In this document: positions 54,296-61,370 of the stretch, piece after piece
How positions within the stretch are numbered: the first letter of the stretch is position 1
Layout of the letters: each line of letters starts with the position of its first letter
Source of the DNA: Bacteroidota bacterium
GTDB taxonomy: Bacteria; Bacteroidota; Bacteroidia; Bacteroidales; F082
Assembly: GCA_020444415.1 (NCBI GenBank)
Contig: JAHLLA010000001.1
Location: 124,001 to 188,000, forward strand
Direction of reading: 5' to 3'
Length of the DNA: 64,000 bases
Program-made: the position numbers and the translations under genes
Notes under the pieces: generated by a model
What the model saw: only the letters and a program-made list of their open reading frames with translations
Told to the model about the DNA's origin: nothing
Databases searched by the model: none

Positions 54296-54682
54296 ATGAA
54301 ATACTATATCGAAAAAATCACAAATTATGGCTTTGACGAAGCCATTGAAAAAGTAACCGAAGAACTTAAAAAAGAAGGTTTTGGCGTGTTATCTGAAATA
54401 GATATCCACAATAAGCTAAAAGAAAAGCTGGATGTTGATTTCAGGAAATACAAAATCCTGGGCGCTTGCAACCCGCCCAAAGCTTACGAAGCCTTGAAGG
54501 CCAAAAACAAGATCGGCACCTTGCTACCCTGCAATGTCATCGTGCAGCAACTTGATGACAACAAAGTAGAAGTAGCGGCGGTCAATCCCAAGGCTTCAAT
54601 GATGGCAGTAAATAACCTCGGGCTGGAAAAACTTGCCGGAGAGATAAGGGGCATACTCGAAAGGGTGATTGTCGCGGTTTAA
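54296..54682 (+). CDS. DUF302 protein
   Basis: A 128-aa cytoplasmic protein that is all DUF302: YYIEKITNYGFDEAIEKVTEELKKEGFGVLSEID (in pieces), then KYKILGACNPPKAYEAL and IGTLLPCNVIVQQL. The two conserved cysteines (GACNPP and LLPCNV) are both kept and may bind a metal or haem group. The role is unknown; DUF302 genes often accompany heavy-metal efflux genes. It is the last gene of the copper operon, with a terminator about 180 bases on. Confidence 0.9.
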   Translation: MKYYIEKITNYGFDEAIEKVTEELKKEGFGVLSEIDIHNKLKEKLDVDFRKYKILGACNPPKAYEALKAKNKIGTLLPCNVIVQQLDDNKVEVAAVNPKASMMAVNNLGLEKLAGEIRGILERVIVAV

Positions 54683-54858
54683 ATTTGGAAGACTTTACTT
54701 TGTGATCTATGACTTCTGTATGCCGACCGTTGTTATTGCTGAACAATGATCATGACCATGCCTATTTGATCTGTTTCACGTTTTTTCCACATTTGTTGCA
54801 CTCTTTATTGTTAAAAAGCTGTTAAGGCTAGTGGTAAAATTGGTTGTGAAACAAAACG

Positions 54859-54884
54859 ACCCTATATTACACATAGGGTTTTAA
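54859..54884 (+). terminator. Terminator after the copper operon
   Basis: ACCCTAT (54859-54865), ATAGGGT (54873-54879), then TTT. It lies 29 bases before the next gene and about 180 bases after the DUF302 stop; I see no gene between. Confidence 0.65.
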
Positions 54885-54912
54885 TCTAATCTTAAAAAAA
54901 AGAAAACTTAAT

Positions 54913-55701
54913 ATGAAACGATTTTATATACTTCTCACAATTACATTCAGCATGCTGACAATGCATGCACAGCTAACACTTGAAAACGCGTATCCGGAAT
55001 CAGTTGCATTCGCCTACCTTGAAGGGGAATACTATTACTCGGTTGATTTTATAAATAATACATGTGCTATTTACAATCTTGATCATACGCTAAAAACAAT
55101 GGTAAATTTTGATCTTGCAACAGAATGGTACTTATATGATGTTGCGTTCATTTCCAAAAAGGTATTTAATGATGATGAACTTATTGAAATGATGGTTGTG
55201 AATTACAAATATGTAGCCATAACAGACACAACCGGATACTATGAATACGAGACCCGGGTGATCAGCGAAAATGGCAGCATCTTGCTGGACGTGCCTGGGG
55301 GTGGCTACTCTGACATTTATAACACGAACGAAGGTAAATCGAAACTGATGGTTCAAACCTACGATTTCTCAGTAAGTCCTCCTGTTTACGGTACAAATGT
55401 TTATAATCTGCCCGACAACGATGCTTCGTTTAATGCGGAAACGCCATCATTCATACTTCCTCCTGCATATCCTAATCCTTCAGGGTCTTTTATCAATATT
55501 CCATATCAGTTGAATGAATATATGAACGAAGGTGCATTGGTTATAACTAATATGAATGGGCAAGAAAAAAAAAGACAAAGAATTCATGAGAAGAGTGGAA
55601 TGATAATCCTTAACTCTAACAATATGACGCCAGGTCAATATCTGTATTTTATTCAGTCTGGGAAACTGATGTCAGGATCAAAAAAAATAATTGTAAAGTA
55701 G
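54913..55701 (+). CDS. Secreted protein of unknown function with T9SS sorting domain
   Basis: A 262-aa exported protein. The signal peptide ends near MHAQ (residue 19). Residues about 20-175 are tyrosine- and acid-rich beta-like sequence without a recognised domain (LEGEYYYSVDFIN, VVNYKYVAITDTTG). The last 80 residues are a type A T9SS sorting domain (PAYPNPSGSFINIPYQL, NMTPGQYLYFIQSG). It lies beyond the copper operon terminator, inside the island near its right end, and has no evident metal link. Its 3-prime end overlaps a transposase remnant on the other strand. Confidence 0.82.
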   Translation: MKRFYILLTITFSMLTMHAQLTLENAYPESVAFAYLEGEYYYSVDFINNTCAIYNLDHTLKTMVNFDLATEWYLYDVAFISKKVFNDDELIEMMVVNYKYVAITDTTGYYEYETRVISENGSILLDVPGGGYSDIYNTNEGKSKLMVQTYDFSVSPPVYGTNVYNLPDNDASFNAETPSFILPPAYPNPSGSFINIPYQLNEYMNEGALVITNMNGQEKKRQRIHEKSGMIILNSNNMTPGQYLYFIQSGKLMSGSKKIIVK

Positions 55702-55709
55702 GATTTTGC

Positions 55710-55970
55710 ATATAAGCATCGAGTGTGAGCATCTTGTGTATCATCAATAGCAGTATATTGGGAACGATGAATCATTTTACCAGATGAATCATGAAGTGAG
55801 GCAAACTTCACATCTATCTGTATCGTCCTAAAAATATTTTTAGCATACGCTTTCATTGAAGTCCTGCATGAAGTTGTTTTAAGCAGAAGATTTAAACCTC
55901 GTTTTCTCAGTATTCTTGTAATTCGCGGTTCAGATACTTTTATATTATTAACCAAATATCCGTTCGACGG
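55710..55970 (-). pseudogene. Transposase remnant (integrase-core, IS481/IS3-like)
   Basis: On the minus strand an unstarted fragment reads PRITRILRKRGLN and then IQIDVKFASLHDSSGKMIH followed by YTAIDDTQDAHTRCLYAK. The QIDVK and TAIDD pieces correspond to the first two acidic residues of the DDE integrase core (QIDVK...YTAIDD is common in IS481-like transposases). The third acidic residue and the C-terminal half are missing, and an in-frame stop lies just upstream, so it is a dead fragment. It marks the debris-rich right end of the island. Confidence 0.6.
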
Positions 55971-56028
55971 CTATAATGATTACGGTTTCAGTGCTAGGCG
56001 CCTTAGGGTTTAAAGGTAGCATTAACTT

Positions 56029-56060
56029 AAAAAAAGGGATTAAAATTTGACCCCTTTTTT
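56029..56060 (-). terminator. Hairpin next to the middle att copy
   Basis: AAAAAAGGG (56030-56038) with CCCTTTTTT (56052-56060); T run on the minus strand. It stands 40 bases downstream, in minus-strand sense, of the tRNA-Asp end fragment at 56100-56114, like the terminators behind the other two copies. Confidence 0.55.
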
Positions 56061-56099
56061 ATACCCTCTTCTGTAATTTATTGATTTACTGATTTATAA

Positions 56100-56114
56100 G
56101 CGGTCTGGATGGGA
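56100..56114 (-). repeat. Middle, imperfect attachment-site copy
   Basis: GCGGTCTGGATGGGA matches the tRNA-Asp 3-prime end GCGGTCTGGACGGGA with one mismatch. It lies in the same orientation as the copies at 41232 and 56408. Confidence 0.6.
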
Positions 56115-56375
56115 AAAACAAATTAAATCTTTCATATCATGATCACACTTAAATAATAACCTTAACAATTGTCCATCTGTGTTTGAAGATTTACACTACC
56201 CACCATACTAGTTATCCAGATATATGGAACCATATGTAATGGAATAATAAACAAAAATCAGGACGGAGTTATGTAAGGGATTACGCAGCTTTTAGCATCC
56301 GCTGCATCAAAGATTAAATTGTATCAAATTAAACTTAAATATATTTGCCACCTCTCTTGCCACCTTAAAAAAGAA
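56115..56375. other. Right remnant between middle att copy and tRNA; no gene
   Basis: About 260 bases without a supported gene. It contains an inverted repeat ATATGG-AA-CCATAT near 56220-56235 and two direct copies of TTGCCACC (56345-56352 and 56357-56364). Reading frames running into the tRNA here are artefacts. Confidence 0.45.
56345..56364. repeat. Direct repeat TTGCCACC, possible integrase arm sites
   Basis: Two exact copies 12 bases apart, 50-60 bases from the tRNA end. The position resembles arm-type binding sites of a tyrosine integrase beside an att core; this is inference. Confidence 0.35.
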
Positions 56376-56398
56376 AACCCCCTGTTTAACAGGGGGTT
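56376..56398 (-). terminator. Present terminator of tRNA-Asp
   Basis: AACCCCCTG (56376-56384), loop TTTAA, CAGGGGGTT (56390-56398); on the minus strand followed by TTCTTTTTT. It lies 12 bases after the tRNA end and was probably brought in by the inserted element. Confidence 0.8.
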
Positions 56399-56409
56399 AA
56401 TTTTGTTTT

Positions 56410-56487
56410 TGGCGGTCTGGACGGGACTCGAACCCGCGACCCCGTGCGTGACAGGCACGTATTCTAACCAAACTGAACTACCAGACC
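56410..56487 (-). tRNA. tRNA-Asp (anticodon GTC), CCA encoded
   Basis: Minus-strand cloverleaf: acceptor GGTCTGG with CCAGACC, discriminator G, encoded CCA; anticodon stem CGTGC with GCACG around loop CTGTCAC, giving anticodon GTC; T arm GCGGG-TTCGAGT-CCCGT. The gene is intact, with a consensus promoter upstream and a terminator downstream. Its last 17 bases together with two flanking bases form the attachment core of the genomic island. Confidence 0.95.
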
Positions 56488-56522
56488 ATCTTTATATTAA
56501 GAACTCCCTTAAAAAGGGTTTG

Positions 56523-56552
56523 CAAATATAAAGGCTTTTTATAAATCTGCAA
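56523..56552 (-). promoter_or_regulatory. Consensus promoter of tRNA-Asp
   Basis: On the minus strand TTG (56550-56552), 19-base spacer, TATATTTG (56523-56530). Transcription would start about 30 bases before the tRNA. Confidence 0.75.
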
Positions 56553-56645
56553 TAAAATTAAAAAATTATTTTTCCAACAACTAATTTATACTCTTCCTGC
56601 TTACTAAAACTCTTCTCAGAAATATCTGATTTATTTACGATTCAT

Positions 56646-57422
56646 TCAATTCTTTGGCACCAGATGCATCAAATTCGCTATTTTTCTGAGTTTGGGCCAG
56701 GTGTAATATCGTAACTTTGCCACGAAAGGTAAACGCCAGCCCAGGCCCTCCCTCACAACAGTTCTGCATGGATGACACTTCCCACAAGGTCTATTATTCC
56801 TGTCAGGCGAATGACAAAACCAAGTCAGTTTCATCACATCAAAAGCACCTTCCTTTTTGGATATTTCAATCATATCAAGCTTGGTATAATCAAAAACCGG
56901 GAATATAAAATTGCCGTAAATTTTATATTTATCGCTATCCTTCACTCTTTCATTTAGTTTATAGTATACCCCTCGCTCTGTTTCAAATCTATCCAAATCA
57001 TCACCCAATAGCTTCCTGGTTCGGTTGTCTTCATCAAATATAGCGGTCTCATTACTAATTTCAATATTCTTAATCCCTTCTGCATTACAAAATCGCGCCA
57101 ACCACTCGTATTGTATCCCAATACTTTCAACTAATGCCAGCCTTTTATAACTTTCAGCGATTTGTTCATTCTTTTCAATCTGACGCAATTCTTTAAAAAT
57201 TGTAGGCAATATAAAATGATTCAAATCCGGATTTTTTTCAATCAGTGCTTTTTTAATATCCGTCATTGTCTTGATCTCGATTAATGTAGAATTTCTTTCC
57301 GGATCAATAATATAATAGGGTTGAACTACCATCTTGTGAATGAGCAGTAGTTGAATGAATCGAAAAGTGGAATCCCAGCCACCTGTCCAGAATAGTTTTA
57401 CCGGTTCACTTTGTTTTATCAT
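56646..57422 (-). CDS. QueC-like PP-loop ATPase of unknown substrate
   Basis: A 258-aa member of the adenine nucleotide alpha-hydrolase (PP-loop) group. The ATP-pyrophosphatase loop reads FWTGGWDSTFRF (residues 11-22), a variant of SGGxDS. Near the C-terminus a C-x9-C-x2-C-x2-C site (WFCHSPD...PCGKCHPC) matches the zinc site of QueC, the enzyme making preQ0 for queuosine and related modified bases. The sequence between is not close to standard QueC, and no queD/E/F genes are nearby. It could modify a base, or amidate a carboxylate in another small molecule; the true substrate is open. Confidence 0.75.
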   Translation of the reverse strand: MIKQSEPVKLFWTGGWDSTFRFIQLLLIHKMVVQPYYIIDPERNSTLIEIKTMTDIKKALIEKNPDLNHFILPTIFKELRQIEKNEQIAESYKRLALVESIGIQYEWLARFCNAEGIKNIEISNETAIFDEDNRTRKLLGDDLDRFETERGVYYKLNERVKDSDKYKIYGNFIFPVFDYTKLDMIEISKKEGAFDVMKLTWFCHSPDRNNRPCGKCHPCRTVVREGLGWRLPFVAKLRYYTWPKLRKIANLMHLVPKN

Positions 57423-57482
57423 GAGGTTCTTTTTTTAGGGCAGCTAAATTTACACAGTTCTTTTCGATAAATCCCCCTTCCG

Positions 57483-59570
57483 TCAATTTTCCAGGATAAA
57501 CGCACCTTGTTCGCTCACATTAAAACACTTAAACCGCATTTCCGCAGCCTGCTCCTTTACTTTTTTCTGTTTCCAATAGGGCACCGAACTGTCAATTACA
57601 AGGTATTCGAAAGTTACCGCCTCCGCAAGTGCTTCAATATCTATTCTTCTTTTACCAGAAATAATGACAAAATCAACAGCAAGTGCTTGTTTATTACCAT
57701 AAGGAATTTTATCATTGATCCGCATGAATGTAAGATCTCCGAAGGCACCAAACTGACCGTCGTAAAACAGATTCAAGTCAGTTTTCTCATATCTATCCTC
57801 AATAGATTCGCTATTCTTAGCCAGTCCCCAGTTAATTCGGCAATTCGAAAGATGGTATTCCAACTTATGGTCTTCTTCTAAAAGAGCTGAATCAACCAAC
57901 AACACATGTTTGTTTTGGCGGATAAAGTCAATGGCACTGTGCTGATTCACGCTATAAACTGCTACCCTCTCCTGATTTAATATCCGGTATGAATGTTCTG
58001 TTTGAAATAAAAGAACAAACAATAGAACCAACAAAGCCGGAAATAGTAATTTAATCTGCTTATTAAACACCAACGGGATCAGCATGAGGATTAACAGATA
58101 AACAAGCAGCACTTTGAACCGTGGGAAGTATAAATCATGGATGCCATGATGAGGCAGAAAACTGACAGATTCCACTATAAGGTTAAGCACGAAAACAAAC
58201 CCTGATAAAAGCATGCCAACCCATCCTGAAACAACAGGCACCCATGAAAGTGCCATAAGTAACATGCCTGTTCCCACGATGGCAAATGACAAAGGGAAAA
58301 TAAAAATATTGGTGAGCCAAAAGTAAGATGGAAAAAAATGAAAATAATGCGCTGCTAACGGAAAAGTGCCCAGTTGTGCTGCAATCGAAACAGCAACGAT
58401 CTCCCAGACTTTCCTTGCCACAGGATTTTTAATGTAAAACAAGCCCGCGATGGGTTTGTAAAACATAAGAATACCTAGTACAGCTGTATATGACAACTGG
58501 AACCCTACATTAAAAATTATAAATGGATCAATAAATATCAATATCACCGCTGATGCGGCCAGTGTATTGTAAACATCCTTCTGTTTTGATGATAAGGTGG
58601 CAACAATAAAAAGAGTTATCATTAAAGATGCTCGCTGCACCGATGGCGAAAAACCCGTTAACAGGGCATAAAACCATATCATGGTTAAAAGCAGAACCAC
58701 TTTTACAATTTTCTGAAATTTATTCCTGCTTAAAAAACCAAGTAAGAAATTCAGAACAAGGTAAATAATCCCAACATGCAACCCTGAAACACATAAAATA
58801 TGCATCGCTCCAGCGGTCACAAAATTTTGCTCCAATTCCGGTTCAAGCAATTGGTCGTAACCCAACAAAATGGCAGCAGCAACAGCATAATCATCGCCTT
58901 CTATACCATTATTATTAATTACATTCAGCAGATATTTCCTGGCTTTGATGGCCAGCGATATTAGTGTATTTGAAGTAGTACCCACCAGGCTCCAGTTATC
59001 ACTTGAAATAAAAACGATATAGTGCACATTATTCAGCGCCAGAAATTCGGCATAGTTAAACTCACCCGGATTTTTTGGCCCCTCAGGTGTAGTTAGTTTG
59101 CCTTTAAACACAATTATATCGCCATATTCCAAATGCACACTTAAGCTATCTTTTCTGAAAAAAGCCATAGTCCGGCCTGGTGCTATGTGAACGGTGTCAC
59201 TACTTACTACCTGATTAATATCAACTACCGTTCTTACGGTTACATCAGTTTCAACAGGCTCTTCGATCACCCTGCTAATATAGGTTTCAAAATTTGCAAC
59301 ACGTATTTCAGGTGGGTTAGCCTGTTTTAAGATTACCAACAACATTCCGGTAATAAAAATAGAAAAACCTAAAATGATTCCCGGCATCCACCTACGGCTC
59401 CATGAGAAACTCAATTTATAAATGATATATCCGGTCAGTAATAAAACAGCCAGCGATATGAGCAATAAATTCAAGCGTAACTCACCCACAAAAGGTACCC
59501 AATAAGCCACCAATATACCGGGAATAAGAAATATAAAGATGCGTAAAAATGGCCTCGCTGACCAATTCAT
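57483..59570 (-). CDS. comEC: ComEC/Rec2-family DNA uptake channel, without a clear nuclease domain
   Basis: A 695-aa inner-membrane protein for entry of single-stranded DNA in natural transformation. Residues 1-100 hold N-terminal membrane segments, about 100-200 the OB-like DUF4131 part (GRTMAFFRKDSLSVHLEYGDIIVFKGKL in pieces), and 220-510 the Competence domain (AAAILLGYDQLLEPELEQNFVTAGAMHILCVSGLHVGI in pieces, the hallmark HILCVSGLHVG). The last 160 residues occupy the place of the metallo-beta-lactamase domain but lack the HxHxDH metal motif, as in many Bacteroidota proteins. It is separated by 60 bases from the QueC-like gene. Confidence 0.9.
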   Translation of the reverse strand: MNWSARPFLRIFIFLIPGILVAYWVPFVGELRLNLLLISLAVLLLTGYIIYKLSFSWSRRWMPGIILGFSIFITGMLLVILKQANPPEIRVANFETYISRVIEEPVETDVTVRTVVDINQVVSSDTVHIAPGRTMAFFRKDSLSVHLEYGDIIVFKGKLTTPEGPKNPGEFNYAEFLALNNVHYIVFISSDNWSLVGTTSNTLISLAIKARKYLLNVINNNGIEGDDYAVAAAILLGYDQLLEPELEQNFVTAGAMHILCVSGLHVGIIYLVLNFLLGFLSRNKFQKIVKVVLLLTMIWFYALLTGFSPSVQRASLMITLFIVATLSSKQKDVYNTLAASAVILIFIDPFIIFNVGFQLSYTAVLGILMFYKPIAGLFYIKNPVARKVWEIVAVSIAAQLGTFPLAAHYFHFFPSYFWLTNIFIFPLSFAIVGTGMLLMALSWVPVVSGWVGMLLSGFVFVLNLIVESVSFLPHHGIHDLYFPRFKVLLVYLLILMLIPLVFNKQIKLLFPALLVLLFVLLFQTEHSYRILNQERVAVYSVNQHSAIDFIRQNKHVLLVDSALLEEDHKLEYHLSNCRINWGLAKNSESIEDRYEKTDLNLFYDGQFGAFGDLTFMRINDKIPYGNKQALAVDFVIISGKRRIDIEALAEAVTFEYLVIDSSVPYWKQKKVKEQAAEMRFKCFNVSEQGAFILEN

Positions 59571-59642
59571 AAGTTACATTTTAGAGCAACAAGATAGCCA
59601 AAATGTAAAAAATATCAAAATCAGGTCTGTCAGTGAGAAGAA

Positions 59643-60188
59643 TTATTTTTTAAAACTTTGAATAAACGTTTCATCGGTGTAGATCCAGAATAGTGGCTGC
59701 CATCTTTCTATCCCCATTGGGTCGATCCTTCGTGCAACTGGTGCTATACCCAGCACTTTCTTATCAAAAAGAAGTTGTTCCGGGTCGACGCTCCATTCTT
59801 CCAGAAATCTGATTTTTATTATGTCTTCCCGCTGAATCGTATACACAATCGTAGTATCATAATATTCGTATGGCGGTTCTTTTGCCATCAATGTTAAAAC
59901 AGAAGTGTCGGAGAGTATCTTAGAGACCTCGAACGCTGATATGGGATTATTAAAATAATCGTAGGACTGGTACTGGCCGCTTAATGCGCCTTCCAGCAAC
60001 ATATCCACAAGGTTTTCGCGTTGCGGGCCGGGCAGGTTTTGAATCCACCAGTCGTAGTCAGGGGCAGGGCTTTTAATAAGCACATCGTACTGTATTTTTT
60101 GGGTTATCAGTTGCTTTTGATCCTGCTGACACGATGCAAGTGCCAATAGCAAGATGGTAGTCATATAAATAACAAATTGCTTCATCAT
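59643..60188 (-). CDS. GldN/PorN-like lipoprotein
   Basis: A 181-aa lipoprotein from the ATG at 60188 (or 60185): MMKQFVIYMTTILLLALASC, with the lipobox LASC. The C-terminal half resembles GldN/PorN of the T9SS and gliding machinery: IKIRFLEEWSVDPEQLLFDKKVLGIAPV (in pieces) followed by PLFWIYTDE; GldN proteins share the WxxD...LGIAPV...PLFWIY pattern. Real GldN is longer and lies in gldKLMN, which is not here. An earlier TTG start overlaps a -7 box and is rejected. Its role is unknown; a T9SS-linked part is inferred with caution. Confidence 0.65.
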   Translation of the reverse strand: MMKQFVIYMTTILLLALASCQQDQKQLITQKIQYDVLIKSPAPDYDWWIQNLPGPQRENLVDMLLEGALSGQYQSYDYFNNPISAFEVSKILSDTSVLTLMAKEPPYEYYDTTIVYTIQREDIIKIRFLEEWSVDPEQLLFDKKVLGIAPVARRIDPMGIERWQPLFWIYTDETFIQSFKK

Positions 60189-60200
60189 TTTGGATTTTCT

Positions 60201-60208
60201 CAAATGTA
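60201..60208 (-). promoter_or_regulatory. -7 element of the GldN-like gene
   Basis: TACATTTG on the minus strand, a perfect TAnnTTTG, 12 bases before the ATG at 60188; it excludes the longer TTG start. Confidence 0.5.
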
Positions 60209-60230
60209 TAAAATCAAAACGATTATCGCG

Positions 60231-60238
60231 TAAATTTG
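60231..60238 (+). promoter_or_regulatory. -7 element of the D-threonine-aldolase-like gene
   Basis: TAAATTTG, perfect TAnnTTTG, 19 bases before the ATG at 60258. It is divergent from the GldN-like promoter only 22 bases away. Confidence 0.5.
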
Positions 60239-60257
60239 TTACTATAAAATTCGACCC

Positions 60258-61322
60258 ATGTGGAAAAAGCCTACATTTATTATTGACACTGATAAAGTAG
60301 TACAGAATATTGATTTGATGTTGCGCAAGGCGGATGAAAACAACACGATATTAAGGCCTCACTTTAAAACACATCAATCGGCTAAAATTGGTAAACTTTT
60401 CAGGGAAAGAGGCATTTCTAACATCGCAGTTTCTTCGGTTTCTATGGCCCGGTTTTTTGCCTCTGATGGGTGGAAAGATATTACCATCGCGTTTCCGTTA
60501 AACCTTTGTGAAATTGATGAAATGAATGAATTGGGTTCCACAATCACTTTGAATTTGCTGGTAGAATCCACATATTCTATCAAATTTTTAGCAGATCACA
60601 TTGCGTTCCATGCAGGTATTTTCATAAAAATTGACACCGGCTACCACCGCACGGGTATAGATGCCAAAAACCTGAAAGATATGGAAGCCATATTACTTCT
60701 CATTGAATCCTCGGAACATCTTCACTTTAAAGGTTTCTTAGTACATGCCGGGCATACCTATCAGGCTCGATCAACAAATGAAGTCAGGGATATTGGCACA
60801 TCATCCATTGCACAACTACAAACGCTTAAAAGCATGTTCGCAGATGATTATCCTCAGCTTATTACCAGCTTTGGTGATACACCTTCATGCAGCATTATGG
60901 AGGATCTATCGGGCATTGATGAATTACGGCCGGGAAATTTTGTGTATTATGATGTGATGCAAATGCACATTGGGTCATGCAATGCTGATCAGATCGCTGT
61001 GGCAGTTGCCTGTCCTGTTGTGGCCATTCACAAAGATAGAAATGAAATGGTTGTATATGGCGGTGCAGTGCATCTTTCAAAGGAATATTTGCCAAATGAA
61101 GACGGCTCCAAAAATTACGGACTGATGGTAAGATTACACGATAATGGCTGGAGCGAGCCTATTCAGGGTGCTAATGTCAGTTCACTTTCACAGGAACATG
61201 GGATCGTGCGTATACCTGATTCACACATCAATAAATTTAAGCCGGGAGACGTGATTGGCATACTTCCTGTACATTCCTGCCTTACAGCGAATTTATTGAA
61301 AGAAGACATGTATTTCCTTTGA
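60258..61322 (+). CDS. D-threonine aldolase / D-serine dehydratase-like PLP enzyme
   Basis: A fold-III (alanine racemase-like) PLP enzyme of 354 aa, acting on D-3-hydroxy amino acids. Lys37 in RPHFKTHQSA is the PLP lysine. The C-terminal domain carries the metal site typical of this family: QEHGIVRI and ILPVHSCLTANL (His and Cys ligands). LVHAGHTY and GDTPSCS bind PLP phosphate. It could be a D-threonine aldolase or a D-serine ammonia-lyase; the sequence pattern does not separate them. It is a single gene with its own -7 element, convergent with the PEP/pyruvate-binding gene. Confidence 0.88.
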   Translation: MWKKPTFIIDTDKVVQNIDLMLRKADENNTILRPHFKTHQSAKIGKLFRERGISNIAVSSVSMARFFASDGWKDITIAFPLNLCEIDEMNELGSTITLNLLVESTYSIKFLADHIAFHAGIFIKIDTGYHRTGIDAKNLKDMEAILLLIESSEHLHFKGFLVHAGHTYQARSTNEVRDIGTSSIAQLQTLKSMFADDYPQLITSFGDTPSCSIMEDLSGIDELRPGNFVYYDVMQMHIGSCNADQIAVAVACPVVAIHKDRNEMVVYGGAVHLSKEYLPNEDGSKNYGLMVRLHDNGWSEPIQGANVSSLSQEHGIVRIPDSHINKFKPGDVIGILPVHSCLTANLLKEDMYFL

Positions 61323-61370
61323 TAGAGATGCGTGTTTATCATGCAGCAGATAATACCATAATGGGAAATG

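Larger units (their letters stand above)
41232..56426. mobile_element. tRNA-Asp-inserted genomic island carrying copper resistance genes
   Basis: Bounded by two identical 19-base direct repeats, TTTGGCGGTCTGGACGGGA, at 41232-41250 and 56408-56426; the right copy is the 3-prime end of an intact tRNA-Asp. A third, imperfect copy at 56100-56114 splits it into a main part of 14.8 kb and a right remnant of about 300 bases. The cargo is a plus-strand copper/silver efflux set. Base composition of the efflux genes (42395 to about 49.3 kb) looks visibly richer in G+C than the flanking chromosome. Each end carries gene debris (AraC fragment, transposase fragment). No integrase gene is visible, so it is probably immobile now or depends on another element. 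Confidence 0.75.

Noticed and set aside
56319-56531. Plus-strand open frame across tRNA-Asp
   Set aside because: It is the familiar false protein produced by reading through the antisense of tRNA-Asp; the tRNA is intact.
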